DNA from: Conchocele bisecta
Lineage: Eukaryota; Mollusca; Bivalvia; Lucinida; Thyasiridae
Length of the DNA stretch: 64,000 nucleotides
Assembly: GCA_029237695.1 (NCBI GenBank)
Contig: CM055268.1
Span: 52,475,131 to 52,539,130, forward strand
Reading direction: 5' to 3'
This document shows, in pieces, positions 42,744-56,343 of the stretch. The first letter of the stretch is position 1. The number at the start of each line of letters is the position of its first letter. A program made the translations under genes and the position numbers. The notes under the pieces were generated by a model. It searched no databases, was not told the origin of the DNA, and was given only the letters and a program-made list of their open reading frames with translations.

Positions 42744-43037
42744 CAGTAGCCGATTTCATCAAAATTGCAAAGTATACTTATCTAGCAAAGTATACTTTGA
42801 GGGAGTAATCATTGATTTTTCTGAAATGCATTATTTCATACAGAACTAATGATTGCATATATTTGATGATTAAAACTATGCAGAATTATTATACTGAATT
42901 TATTACATTGGCTGTGATAATGTAATAAATTCAGTATAATAATAAATAATAAATTTATCCTAAAATTGAAAATTTCTCCCTCAAAGTATACTTTGCTAGG
43001 AAAGTATACTTTGCAATGTTGGTGAAATAGGCTACTG
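42744..43037. repeat. Family B foldback in the presumed 3' UTR or just downstream
   Basis: CAGTAGCC start, GGCTACTG end. Contains AATAAA words (for example around 42920 and 42945) that could serve as polyadenylation signals. Confidence 0.85.
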
Positions 43038-43970
43038 ATCAAAACTAACTGACCAACATGGACGACGGTTCAGCAAAGGACTCGGTGGACTTGTTTATTT
43101 ACTGGTCCTTATGCCATCATCTTCACCGGAATATGTACTAGGAGGCAGGGTGAACTTGGGCTTCAGATTTGTTGACAAAGTCTCATACCGGTACACATAT
43201 ATTTATTTCTTTATTAGATTTAAATGCGTTTTTCCATTATTTATTTTACATGAAAATTGATATGCATGTAGATCTAATTGTTTTTATTGGCAATAAAATA
43301 AACCTACACCATGTAGGAGAGCTTGTCTCGACTCTGAAGACCGATTTGTACATATCAGTTGATATTGCTTTTGCTTGTGCCAAAGGACACTGGCTATGAA
43401 AACATGCATTGTCGAGTGTGATGGATGTTTTGACAGCCAGTGTCCATTACAATCCTGGATGTTTTGTTACTGTGTTCGTCTACAGGAGCAATGGAGCCCA
43501 TCCAAGAGGGAACGTCTTCATCATCAAAATTCTTATGGTGAAATTCCATATACGAGAACATTTCGTAAATAAGTCAGAAAAGACAGTGTTGAGCCCGAGA
43601 TTATGAGCTGGCTCATCCGGATTTACACTGTTTGCAAATACATGTATTGCGATTTGTAGGGTTGTAAAGGTCAACCAGCTTTATGAAAATAATACTGTTG
43701 AAAGTTGCAAAAGTTTCTCCATAAATGGCAAAATCCAGAGCTTGATAAATCCTTCCCATCTAACAGTATGGGAAATATATAATTTTCAACAAATATCAGA
43801 GATAACACATGAAGATATGCTACCTAATGGATGGGTTCACTTGTAATGTTTTGTACTATCATTTTGTATTGTCCCATATCTGCACACATGCCACATTTGG
43901 GCTCTGGCTGACAAAACATGATACAGATCAACGTTGTTTGCCAGCTGTGTTTAATAATAATTATACCCCC
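43038..43970. other. Downstream of the LLTP gene, no confident gene
   Basis: AAT-rich; an AATAAAATAAA at 43290 is a possible polyadenylation site. An open stretch after a CTACAG at 43487 (SNGAHPRGNVFIIKILM) is too short to call. Confidence 0.5.
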
Positions 43971-45655
43971 ACAAACAAAGTTTGTTGGGGGTATATAGGA
44001 GTCAGCTTGTCGGTTGGTCTGTCGGTCTGTCGGTCTGTCAGTCTGTTGGAAATTCCCTTCCGCTCTATATCTTCTACACCGATGCATGGATTATCAAATG
44101 GCTTGGCACAAATGTTTGTCATGATGAGAAGGTGTGTCGCGATCAATAACCACGCACCTACGTCCAAGGTCAAGGTCACAGTTGAAGGTCAAAGGTCAAA
44201 CCTATAGAAATTCCCTTCCGCTCTATATCTTCTACACCGATGCATGGATTATCAAATGGCTTGGCACAAATGTTTCTCATGATGAGAAGGTGTGTCGCGA
44301 TCAATAACCACGCACCTACGTCCAAGGTCACAGTTGAAGGTCAAAGGTGAAACCTATTGAAATTCCCTTCCGCTCTATATCTTCTACACCGAAGCTTATT
44401 ATCAATGGCCTGGCACAAATGATTCTCATGATGAGAAGGTAGTCGCGATCAATAACCACGCACCTACACCAAGGTCAAGGTCACAGTTGAAAGGTCAAAG
44501 TCAAAAATATTGAAATTCCCAAATGGCTTGGCACAAATGTTTCTTCATGAAGAGAAGGTGTGTCCGCGATCATAACCACGCACCTACTCCAAGGTCAACA
44601 GTTGAAGGTCAAAGGTCCATTAAATTTTTGTCACTGCCCAATTGAAATGGCTTTCAAAGTCAAACTATTGAAATACTCCAAGCAATGGTCAGTTAAGGTA
44701 AAGCTCTTGAAACCCAAACGAAATGCATGATCCAATAACCACCACTACGTCCAATCAAGGTCACTGTTGAAGGTCAAAGGTCAAACCTATGAAATTTCCC
44801 TTCCGCTCTATTATCTTCTAACACCGATGCATGGATTACAAATGGCTTGGCAACCAAATGTTTCTCATGATGAGAAGGTGTGTCGCGATCAATAACCACG
44901 CACCTAACGTCCAAGGTCAAGGTCACAGTTGAAGGTCAAAGGTCAAACCTATTGAAATTCCCTTCCACTCTATATCTTCTACACCGATGCATGGATTATC
45001 AAATTGCTAACCACGCATCTACGTCCAAGGTCACAGTTGAAGGTCAAAGGTCAAACCTATTGAAATTCCCTTCCGCTCTATATCTTCTACACCGATGCAT
45101 GGATTATCAAATGGCTTGGCACAAATGTTTCTCAGGATGAGAAGGTGTGTCGCGATCAATAACCACGCACCTACGTCCAAGGTCAAGGTCACAGTTGAAG
45201 GTCAAAAATTATTGAAATCCCAAATGCTTGGCACTAAATGTTTCTCATGATGAGGAAGAAGTGTGTCGCGATCAATAACCACGCACCTACGTCCAAGGTC
45301 AAAGGTCACAGTTGAAGGTCAAAAATATTGAAATCCCAAATGGTTCAAGGCACAAATGTTTCTCATGATGAGAAGGTGGTGTGTCGCGTCAATAACCACG
45401 CACCTACGTCCAAGGTCAAGGTCACAGTTGAAGGTCAAAGGTCAAACCTATTGAAATTCCCTTCCGCTCTATATCTTCTACACCGATGCATGGATTATCA
45501 AATTGCTAACCACGCACCTACGTCCAAGGTCACAGTTGAAGGTCAAAGGTCAAACCTATTGAAATTCCCTTCCGCTCTATATCTTCTACACCGATGCATG
45601 GATTATCACACTATGCCCAGGGTCAAGGTCACAGACTTGATGCGTTTGAAACCTT
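43970..45655. repeat. Roughly 185-bp tandem array rich in AGGTCA words
   Basis: About nine or more variably truncated copies of a unit containing TTCCCTTCCGCTCTATATCT, ATGCATGGATTATCAAATGG, GATGAGAAGGTGTGTCGCG and CCAAGGTCAAGGTCACAG. Preceded by TCTGTCGG repeats. AAGGTCAAAGGTCAAA recurs in many units. Several units have small deletions, so it is an ageing array. Confidence 0.92.
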
Positions 45656-46089
45656 AACACTCGGCTAAATGGCTTATAATCAAAAATGCCTCGTTTTCTT
45701 TGGCTGCCAGTGGGGGTATTCGTGTGCCGACAGGCCACATTTCTAGTTAATGTAAAGGATGGTCTGGAGTCATATATGTACAAATTTTATCGTGCTTTGT
45801 ATTCATAGAAGGCTTATTGACCACCGTAAATATTTAGACATTTACCACAAATCCATGTACTGATGATAATGCATGCGTTCTCCACTGCATCAGGGTTGAA
45901 TCCTTTACTGGTGGCAATACACTTGCTTCAGTAACTGAATGCCGAACAGTGTAGTCCCTTAACTGGGGCTACACTGGTCGCACATATCTTAAGGTACTTT
46001 TTTTTGGTCACAAATTCTGCATAGGCTAGAGTCCAACTGTGACTGTATGTATAATATGTGCTCTAACACTTTCAACGCATGAAACAACT
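45656..46089. other. Intergenic, family F fragment
   Basis: Family F remnant at about 45925-46025. No gene. Confidence 0.55.
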
Positions 46090-46199
46090 GGGACCGGTTG
46101 CTCAAAACCTCTGTTAGCTTAACAGACTGTTAAATCCTTAGCAATGCTAAGGATTTAACAGTCTGTTAAGCTAACAGAAGCTTTGAGCAACCGGGCCCA
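46090..46199. repeat. Family C foldback, compact copy
   Basis: GGACCGGTTGCTCAAAAC start and complement ending AACCGGGCCC. Perfect hairpin centre TCCTTAGCAATGCTAAGGA. Confidence 0.9.
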
Positions 46200-49100
46200 G
46201 GTCTTCCCCATTGTCTCTTATTAACAGGCTTGTTTTGGCAGCACATTAGAATAATCTATGGGAGACAATATTCAACAGTGATGGCAATTATTGTGTTTCT
46301 ATTGAAAAATAAGAAACAACTGCAGACATGACAATGGGTTTTCCATTGTGAAAGTGTTAGTGACCATGTGGATGCGCGAGTGTAAAGCATGCACGTAGAA
46401 TGCACGTTGGAGGTCATAAACTAGAGGCACTGGGGTAGCAGACATATTACACCTGGTCAGCTCTTGCATCCATTAGCTCTGTATTATAAAAATGTGGGCA
46501 AAAGTCTGCATATTTCGCCATCTATTTCACCTATGAATATGTGCGGTTTCTGGTCAGCCTGTTTACTCATGCAACTTATTGGATATTAATAAAAAAAAAT
46601 TGGCTTTGATATTTAGATGGCAATTCATGTAGACTCTGATCATACTCTGCAAACGTGTCTGTTGATCAGAGTTTTTACTGGTCACAGAGACACCCTGGTA
46701 CGACACAGTGAAGTCTGTCATTGCATTATTTTTATTTAGCCTGGTCAGGTGTGTCGTCTGCTGTCGTCTGCGTCTGGTTGTGACGCCTGTATTTGCTCAA
46801 TTTCTGTACTGGTGTGTTTTTGTTCTCTGATCTACAACCAGAATATCGATACATATCAAGTTATATTATTTTGTTATTGTTTGAGACCACCATTTTTGAA
46901 TAATGTTTGTATCATACAATGTACCATAACTCTAAAACGATTGAGGAAATACTGCACCCGACTGACTTAGTTCCACTGAAGTCATTAAGTAGAGTGATTC
47001 ATGTGCTTAACTTTCTATACGTTGTCTGCTGTTTATTTTTCTTTTCTTTCCATTAAAAACGCATTTTGGCAGCACTTTTGAATCATTTCCGATGGAAATA
47101 TTCAAAAGGGCTGCACAATCATGTTTTTACTGAGAAGGAAAACAAAATATTAAGAAACAGATGACCATTTTCATTTCACGTATTCTAATTATTAGTATCA
47201 ACATTTTTGAGATCAGCTGATCCAAATGATGTACATTTGTGTATATTTGGACGATCGGCCTGTAATATTGCACCCATTTGCCATGGTACATTGTACTAGG
47301 CAGACAAAGTTCTCTCAGGTTCATGTTTATGTTACTGTTGTGAGTGTGACGTGTTCTGTTTGTGCATTCACCTTAATGACAAAGCATCGGGGGCTATTGT
47401 CAGGGACACCTACAAATATTTGCTAACACTTACAACATCATTGACTGAACATTCAATCTCGTGATCAGTCAGATATGAAAATATCAGAAGTGGGTAAAAT
47501 TATGAAAAATGACATTGGAAAATGGTAAATGGAGTCCAAATGTATGTGATCCCGATATAAGATTCAGCCACTGATGGACAAACAAGAACATTTACAGCAA
47601 GTGTAGGTTCTGATCATCCTGAATAGTCAAAGCCTGCTGATGATCCAATATCTGATTACATAAAGCACTATGGTGTTTGCCAACATCATAGTGTACGTTT
47701 TGTTGGCCGGGGAACTAAATTGGTTATTTGGTGTGCAGACCCTGTACAGATTCACGGTGCTTTGCCATTTACTGTGTATATATCCAATGTTTTTGATCTC
47801 TGTGTACTTGTACGGCTTGAGTGATTGCTGGTTTACACATTGGAAATGTGTTTGTCATCAAATGACCACAAACCGTGTCTGGCCGACCTATAGCTTCAGC
47901 ATCTCAAATGAACTTTTTCTAACAAAAGTTTCAACCGTCAACATTTTTATTTGGATGACAAAATTTAAACAAATTTTTTAAATGTTTGTTAGGCTGAAGT
48001 CTATAATTACTGGGGCTTTTTTGTCAATGTGGCGACATCTCGACATTCACTGGATATTGTATCTAATACATGGCAACATATTGACCCATCCCGTGAGATA
48101 ATGTTCTTTGTTACGATTTTGATAAATTACACCTCAAGTGAGAAAAAATAACAGAACAAATTTAAAATTAAATTCTGAATTTATTCAGAACATTTGCCAA
48201 GGTTGACATAATTTTAACATTTTCGCAATTCATTAACAGCAACTCTCTATAAATCACTGATTGATTAATTCTTTAAACACCACCAACCATAAGCCAACAT
48301 GTGCAAACACTGTAGATTCAGCTTGTAACGAGCCGACTTATCAAGATTTACAGTATTTGTCAGGATTTTTCAATCAAAAGTAATTATTGTATGATTAATG
48401 TCCAAAAATTAGTGTGAGCAAGTCTATGTCAATTAACTAGGGGTGAAAGGGTTAAGGGTCATTACCTCACACAAGGGTTTAACATGAGCCCGCTCCACAA
48501 CAGTTCGGGTTACCAGGTACTATTGTAAATTATAACCACTGTCATTGGTTGTATGCTAAAGCATATAATGCTGCATGTATCTGTATGTTTTGTGTATTTG
48601 AAATGTTGCGTAGTTCATGTTTTTGTCTCGTCTTCATTATACTCTTCAGCATTCTTGCATCAAATTGGGAAAACTCGACAAATGGCGTTTGCAAATCTTA
48701 TACACGCAGATCAACCTGTGTAGTACCAGTGCTTTGCTTCAACACATTGCTGAAGTTTGAAGTATGATATATCATCTGCACAGTGTAGATTATGATCAGC
48801 CTGTACATATGTGCAGGCTGATCTGGGTCTACACGGTTCACGAACGCCGTGTGATAGTTTTCTCATCTTGGTGCACCTGTTGTCTCTTCTTATTACTACC
48901 AGGATTCTTGTTAACTGCTTATAGCTAATAAAGTCTGCAATCTGTAATCAGTGCGTTTCTCCTCCTATGTTGGGCCTTTGTACATGCTGTCCCTTTCATG
49001 TCCGAAAATGACTACCGTTTGTTCCACACTTTCCTGCAGACATACTTTTGCACATTAAATCCCAAGAATATTCAAACTTAGATATGTTTTCGTAAATACA

Positions 49101-49989
49101 CATGTACTAAAAAGTCACCCTGCCCAATTATTTAACTTAAATAGTCTCTTCTGTGATAATACTCAGACTATTCCATTTATCAGGAGAGGTGATTTTGTGA
49201 AAGAAATACAACAGAAAATATTCACAAACAGGTAGATCCAAATGAGACAAGCTCGTTACAAGCAGTCTCATCTGGATCTACACTGTTTGCAAATATTGCC
49301 ATGGTCTGTAATGTTTAAAGTGATTGAATAGGGTTTTATAATTGTTCATCGGCAAGGTCATCCTTAAATACAAACGGGTAGTGTTGAAAGAGTTGAAGTA
49401 ACTTACGGGTTATATGGACACTGGTCGTCTACAAGGAGACTTAAAGGTACATGCCCACGCAGTAGGCACAAAATGTTCTTTATAGGAATTAAATAAGTGT
49501 ATAATCGTGTCACTATTCCACCAGTTCTAAAAATTACGAGTGCCCGCTATACAGATATAATCAGTGAGTAATATTTATTTTACTGATAGTGACGCGCAGT
49601 GGTATCGGGCTATTTTCATATGCAAATGAGGCATGATATTTTTTAATTATTTATACTAATTAAATGTGTCACCTGAAAATATAATATTTTCGACAGATTA
49701 TAAAGTATGATCATTGCACATCGAAAAATAAATACAGAGAATAAATAGTAACGTCCGTTAACATTTTAAGGAAACACGGTTATCGCCCCTGATAATAGTG
49801 TGGGCATTTACGTCTGATATAAAGTGTATAATAATGCCAATCAATACATGAGGTAATGGTGAATGAATGTTTATTTTGCCAGGACATGTCTCAGATGATG
49901 TCAGGTCATTTTGTGCCTATTGAGTGGGTATGTACCTTTAAGCAGAGGGCAGCCATAATTTCCAAAACATTACAATCTTAGCCTCCAAG
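46200..49989. other. Intergenic, no gene recognised
   Basis: Degenerate family E relatives (46215-46360, 47015-47170), foldback remnants with GATCCAGATNAGC cores (48300-48450, 48770-48850, 49225-49290), and an ordinary AT-rich background. The ORFs present look random. Confidence 0.5.
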
Positions 49990-50165
49990 TTGTTTGTTTG
50001 TTTGTTTATTAGTGTTTAACGGCCTATCAACAGCTAACGTCATGTAAGGCCGGGCAAACGGGTTCGATCCCATTTTAAACTGCTGCATTGGGGGGAAAAT
50101 CACAAAATCAGAACGGAATATTTACATCGAGAACAAATATATTCAGCCCTGAAATTAGAACTAGA
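49990..50165 (-). mobile_element. SINE-like element, reverse copy
   Basis: Begins (on plus) with GTTT repeats and TATTAGTGTTTAACGGCC, contains GGGTTCGATCCC, and ends at TATTCAGCCCTGAAAT. Reverse complement of the 3' half of 3552-3897. Confidence 0.75.
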
Positions 50166-50590
50166 AATGGACGCTTGTCGACAAGCGCATGTGTGCTCCA
50201 GATACACAAGTAGTTTGAAAAAAGGGTGTTCGAGTTATGCTCCGGAGACAAAATCAGTGACGGAAAAACAAAGGGAGATAACAAAAGAATTAGTGATGCA
50301 AGAGTTGTCATTCTTGCGGGACACACCTTTAGGGTCGTGGTCTATGCATGTGTGAAGTTTCATGAAAATATTCCAAAGGGTGTTCGAGTTATGCTCCAGA
50401 CACGAAATCAGTGCAAGAAACAACAAAGGGAGATAACTAAGAAATTAACGACGCAAGAGTTGTCATTCTTACGTGCGACACACCTTTGGGTCGTCTTCTA
50501 TGCATGTGTGAAGTTTAATAAACTAGAAAATGTGTTCATAGAACACGGATGTCCCACATATCGCTTTGATAATAAATGAGGCCAAATTGC
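50166..50590. repeat. Direct repeat with GGGAGATAACTAA/AAGAGTTGTCATTCTT core
   Basis: Two to three units of about 150 bp with TATGCATGTGTGAAGTTTCA and AAGGGTGTTCGAGTTATGCT. The same repeat recurs at 51710-51760 and 55680-56130. Confidence 0.8.
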
Positions 50591-51475
50591 AAGTCAAAAT
50601 TTTCTTTTACCTGAGCGTTAAAGTTTTTAAAGCACCAAGTATGTGACCTTGACCCTGGGCTTGGCGGGGGCAGGACAAACGTGGATTTGGCACAGGGAGG
50701 TAGAGGACCATTAGAGCAATGCATATATGAAATATGAAGCTGATCCGTGAAAGAAAACAGAAATTATAAGATATTTACCTGAGCGTTAAAGTTTTTGAAG
50801 CACTAAGTATATGATGTTAACCCTGAGCTTGGCGGGGGCGGGACGAACGTGGATTTGGCACAGGGCGGTAGAGGACCATTAGAGCAACGCATATATGAAA
50901 TATGAAGTTGATCCGTGAAATGCAAAGAAAAATTATAAGATATTTACCTGAGCATTAAAGTTTTTGAAGCAACAAGTATGTGACCTTGACCCTGGGATTG
51001 GCAGGGGCAGGACGAACGTGGATTTGGCACAGGGCGGTAGAGGACCATTAGAGCAATGCGTATATGAAATATGAAGATGATCCATGAAAGAAAACAGAAA
51101 TTATAAGATATTTACCCGAGCGTTAAAGTTTTTGAAGCACTAAGTATGTGACCTTGACCCTGGGCTTGGCGGGGGCAGGATGAACGTGGATTTGGCACAG
51201 GGCGGTAGACGACCATTAGAGCAACGCGTATATGAAATATGAAGTTGATCCGTGAATGGAAATAAAAATTATAAGATATTTACCTGAGCGTTAAAGTTTT
51301 TGAAGCACCAAGTATGTGACCTTGACCCTGGGATTGGTGGGGCAGGACGAACGTGGATTTGGCACAGGGCGGTAGAGGACCATTAGAGCAATGCGTATAT
51401 GAAATATGAAGATGATCGGTCGAAGGATGAAGAAATTATGAGACATTTACCCGAGTGTTAAAGTTTTGTGACGGA
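50591..51475. repeat. Roughly 175-bp tandem array
   Basis: Five copies of a unit with ATTTACCTGAGCGTTAAAGT, TATGTGACCTTGACCCTGGG and GGTAGAGGACCATTAGAGCA. Ends in an ACGG tract. Confidence 0.92.
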
Positions 51476-51680
51476 CGGACGGACGAACGGACGGACGGGA
51501 GGACGGGACGCACGTTCCTACGAATGAATACTTGTTGGGTTTTTACTGTATAAAAATACCCAACAAGAGTACCCAACACTATCCTAACCCTACCCAATAA
51601 GATCCCCGTACGCTTACAACAAGTACCCATTCGTGTGTGCGGACGGACGGACGGACGGACGGACAAGGGTAACACTAAAT
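51476..51680. repeat. (ACGG)n tracts and an inverted pair
   Basis: GACGGACGGACG runs at 51472-51505 and 51642-51664 flank a GTTGGGTTTTTACTGTATAA/TACCCAACA segment. Simple sequence, typical of dispersed repeats here. Confidence 0.8.
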
Positions 51681-51786
51681 GCTCCCTCCACTATCGTGGT
51701 GGGGCATAAAAATATTCCAAAGGGTGTTCGAGTTATGCTCTGGATACAAAATCAGAGCACGAAACAACAAAGGAAGAGAAGTAAAC

Positions 51787-52660
51787 AAGAATTCCGCGGA
51801 ATCAGATGCCTCGCCTTGTCCCGCCTTGACCTCGAGCCTGGGCCCGAAAGCAATTTTCACTGGCCCGAATATATTATACAATTATTGACTAGTGAGCCAT
51901 AGAATATCAGATTATATTCTATGGCTCACTAGTCAATAATTGTTTTATTATATGATAATAGTCTGTATATAGCACTTACGACCTTATGCTACTAGACAAC
52001 AAGAAACGAGGCAAAGCCACGAAGGCCAGGTTTTTTCCAAGCATGAACACTTGGATAACATAATTATACCCACTTTTTGTAGACTAGATGGCCGTGGCCT
52101 GCATGTCATGCCTTGGGGCGAGGCATGGACACTAAAAAAATAGATATAGTACATGGAAAAACTTTAACGAAAAAACTTTAACCGGACACACGGACGTACG
52201 GACGGACGGACGGACGGACGGACGGACGGACGGACGTATGCGAAAATGCCGACGATATCGCGCTTTCCGCAAGCGGGTGCGACAATGATGATAAACACCC
52301 ATGTGAAGTATCAAGGTAATGGGTGAAGCAGTTGCAGAGATATAGTACACGAAAAAAAACAAAAAAATTAACACAAAAATTCAAAGTAATTTGACCTTGA
52401 CATTGGGCACAGGGGCCCGGTTGGGGGTTAGAGTGAAAATATGGACGATGATAAACACCCATGTGAAGTTTCAAGGTAATGGGCGAAGCAGTTGCAGAGA
52501 TATAGTATAACAAAAAAGTTTTAACCAAAAAATTTAACCAGACGTACGTTAAAAAGTTAACGTTGAAAATGGCTAAGTCAATTACGTAGAAATAATAGGT
52601 GAAGGTAAAAAAATTGTCACATGTTGGATAGTTGTATGTGGTAGGCACCCCTTGGTTATG
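51787..52660. repeat. Dispersed long repeat, copy 1
   Basis: Matches 63320-64000 over nearly its whole length, and partly 53160-54000. Includes a perfect hairpin TGACTAGTGAGCCATAGAAT/complement (51885-51945). The body then carries CAAGAAACGAGGCAAAGCCA and an ACGG tract. Confidence 0.9.
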
Positions 52661-53109
52661 AAGCTGTGAAAGTTTGGTGGTCCTAGGTGGTACAGTACGA
52701 AAGAAATGGACTTAAACACGAAAACTTAACATTGTAAACGCGAAAAGTTAACATTGAAAATGACTAAGTCGACTGCGCGGAAAAAATGGGTCAAGTTAAA
52801 AAAAAAGTAACATGTTGGATAGTGATATGTGGTGGGCACCCTTGATTATGAAGCTGTGCAAAGTTTGGTGGTCCTAGGTGGTACAGTACCAAAGAAATGG
52901 ACTTAAACACGAAAACTTAACATTAAAACGCGAAAACTTAACATTGAAAATGGACTCAAACACGAAAACTTAACATTGATTGTGGACGCCGCCCGCCGCC
53001 CGCCCGCCCGCCCGCCCGCGCCCGCCCGCCCGCCCGCCCGGCTTTCGCCAATCCAATATCCTGGATTTTTTTTTAAAAATCCTGGCTAAAAATTGAAAAA
53101 CAAATTGAA

Positions 53110-53162
<53 letters not shown>

Positions 53163-54640
53163 CAAGAAACGAGGCAAGCCACGAAGGCCAGGTTTTTTCC
53201 AAGCATAGACACTTGGATAACATAATTATACCCACTTTTTGTAGACTAGATGCCGTGGCCTCATGTCGCGCCTTGGGGCGAGGCATGGACACTAAAAAAA
53301 TAGATATAGTAGATGGAAAAACTTTAACCAAAAAACTTTAACTGGACACACGGACGAACGGACGGACGTATGCCAAAATGCCGACGATATCGCGCTTTCC
53401 GCAAGCAGGTGTGACAATGATGATAAACACCCATGTGAAGTATCAAGGTATTGGGTGAAGCAGTTGCAGAGATATAGTACACAAAAAAACTTTAACAAAA
53501 AAATTCAAAGTAATTTGAACTTGACATAGGGCACAGGATCGCGCTTTCCGCAAGCAGGTGCAACAATGATGATAAACACCCATGTGAAGTATCAAGGTAT
53601 TGGGTGAAGCAGTTGCAGAGATATAGTACACGAAAAAACTAACAAAAAAATTCAAAGTAATTTGACCTTGACATTGGGCACAGGATCGCGCTTTCCGCAA
53701 GCAGGTGCAACAATGATGATAAACACCCATGTGAAGTATCAAGGTATTGGGTGAAGCAGTTGCAGAGATATAGTACACGAAAAAACTTTAAACAACAAAA
53801 TTCAAAGTAATTTGACCTTGACATTGGGACAGGGGCCGCACGGTTGGGGGTTAGAATGAAATATGGTGGATGATGATAAACACCCATGTGAAGTTTCAAG
53901 GTAATGGGCGAAGCAGTTGCAGAGATATAGTATAACGAAAAAGTTTTAACCAAAAAACTTTAACCAGACGTACGTTAAAAAGTTAACGTTGAAAATGGCT
54001 AAGTCAATTACGTAGAAATAATAGGTGAAGGTAAAAAAATGGTCACATGTTGGATAGTTGTATGTGGTAGGCACCCCTTGGTTATGAAGCTGTGAAAGTT
54101 TGGTGGTCCTAGGTGGTACAGTACCAAAGAAATGGACTTAAACACGAAAACTTAACATTGTAAACGCGAAAACTTAACATTGAAAATGGCTAAGTCGACT
54201 GGGCGGAAAAATGGGTGAAGTTAAAAAAAAAGTAACATGTTGGATAGTGATATGTGGTGGGTACCCCTTGATTATGAAGCTGTGAAAGTTTGGTGGTCCT
54301 AGGTGGTACAGTACCAAAGAAATGGACTTAAACACGAAAACTTAACTTATAAACGCGAAAACTTAACATTGAAAATGGCTAAGTCGACTACGCGGAAAAA
54401 ATGGGTCAAGTTAAAAAAAAAGTAACATGTGGATAGTGATATGTGGTGGGCACCCCTTGTTATGAAGTGTGCACCCTTGATTATGGAAGGTGAAACCGTT
54501 TGGTGGTCCTAGGTGGTACAGTAACAAAGAAATGGACTCAAACACGAAAACTTAACATTGATTGTGGATGCCGCCAATCCCGCCCGCCCGCCCGGCTTTC
54601 GCCAATCCAATAGCCTGGATTTTTTTTAAAAAAACCTGGC
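52661..54640. repeat. Higher-order arrays with CCCG, poly-T and repeated body segments
   Basis: Repeats of ATGATAAACACCCATGTGAA+GTATCAAGGT, of GGTCCTAGGTGGTACAGTAC and of CACGAAAACTTAACATTG. A (CCCG)n tract lies at 52985-53040 and a 45-bp poly-T at 53110-53156. No gene. Confidence 0.85.
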
Positions 54641-55500
54641 TAAAAATAATAATGCTTGCTACTGGAGCCAATAATTTTTTTTAATAGTCCTATATTTATC
54701 TACATATATCTGCACAGGTCCACATAATGCCACAATATTTTCAACACAGTTTACGGAAATGTAATATACCAAAAAAAAAAAAAAAATAATGCTCGCTACT
54801 GGAGCCCAGAATTTTTGTTAATAGTTACGGAAATGTAATAATGTACCTGTATAAATTACCTGTAATAAGTTAGTGGTCAGTTAAAAAATTGAAAAAGAAT
54901 GTAAAAAAAAAAATGGAAAAAAAAAAAATAAAAAAAAAATTAAATTTAAAAAAAAATAAAAGAATAATGCTCCCTACTGGAGCCCAGAATGTTTTTTAAT
55001 AGTCCTATATTTATCTACATATCATATATATACAGGTCCACATATTGCCACAATATTTTCAACAGTTTACGGAAATGTAATATAATCATTTACCTGTATA
55101 AATTACCTGTAAGTGGTCAGTGGTCAGTTGCACATGCTAGCACATGCACAGGTGAATAGTCTGTATATAGCACTTACGACCTTATGCTACTAGACTAAAA
55201 AATTGAAAATAATTTGAAAAAAAAAATGAAAAAAAAAGAATAAAAAAATGAAAAAAAAAATGAAAAAAAAAAAATGAAAAAAAAAAGAATGAAGAAAAAA
55301 AAATGAAAAAAAAAAATGAAAAAAGAAAAAAAAATGGAAAAAAAAAGTTTAAAAATAATAATGCTTGCTACTGGAGCCCAGATTTTTTTTTAATAGTCCT
55401 GTATTTATCTACATATATCTGCATAGGTCCACATAATGCCACAATATTTTCAACACAGTACCCAATGTAGTAATTTACCTGTATAAATTACCTGGTCAGC
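54641..55500. repeat. A-rich low-complexity with repeated GCTACTGGAGCCCAGA units
   Basis: Three or four copies of AATGCT(T/C)GCTACTGGAGCC with GTCCACATAATGCCACAATA, separated by long GAAAAAAAA runs (54890-54965, 55200-55350). Confidence 0.8.
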
Positions 55501-56210
55501 AGTGGTCAAGCACTGGACATTTCACATGCAAGCCCATGCTAGCACATGGTTCTCCCAGTCTCTATTGTTCTCTCTACAGGTAAGGTGTACAGAGCACACA
55601 AGAAAAGGTGTACAGAGCAGACGAGAAAACGGGTCTTCATGCATTATTGTCCAGTTTGTAGAGTGCGCAAAACAAAAAAGGGAGATAACTAAAAAATTAG
55701 CTACGCAAGAGTTGTCATTCTTGTGCGCGACACACCTCCGGGTTGTGGTCTATGCATGTGTGAAGTTTCATGAAAATATTTCCAAAGGTGGTCGAGTTAT
55801 GCTCCGGACAGGAAATCAGTGAGCGAAAACAAAAAAGGGAAAGGAAGATTTATACAACTCAAAAATTAGCTATGCAAGAGTTGTCATTCTTGTGCGCGAC
55901 ACACCTTCGGGTCGTGGTCTATGCATGTGTGAAGTTTCATGAAAATATTCCAAAGGGTGGTCGAGTTATGGTCAATCAGTGCGAGAAAAAAGGGAGTAGA
56001 GCAAGGGATGATAACTAGTTAGCTATGTAATGAGTTGATCATCGTGTGCGCGTCACACCTTCGGGTCGTGGTCTATGCATGTGTGAAGTTTCATGAAAAT
56101 ATTCCAAAGGGTGTTTGAGTTATGCTCCGGACAAGAAGTGTCTGCGGCGGACGCGGCGAGCTGTCAAATCCATAGTATCCTCCGACGGAGTCTGGGGGAT
56201 ACAATTAGTA
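55501..56210. repeat. Repeat related to 50166-50590
   Basis: Units with GCAAGAGTTGTCATTCTTGT, GTGGTCTATGCATGTGTGAA and TCGAGTTATGCTCCGGACA, ending AGTATCCTCCGACGGAG. Confidence 0.8.
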
Positions 56211-56343
56211 CCTAGCCAACCCGCTTGCTCAGCACACAGGTTGAAGTAATGGACCAAGGTCTATAAATACATTAAATGTAATACCTAAAAGTATCAATAA
56301 GTGTGAAATAAAATAAGTTGAATTTTTTTTTACTCCCTGTTAG

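Noticed and set aside
43487..43540. Possible exon after CTACAG (SNGAHPRGNVFIIKILM)
   Set aside because: Only about 17 codons, no partner exon and no recognised motif.
53093..53341. ORFs starting in poly-T/poly-A (poly-Phe/poly-Lys)
   Set aside because: Homopolymer artefacts.
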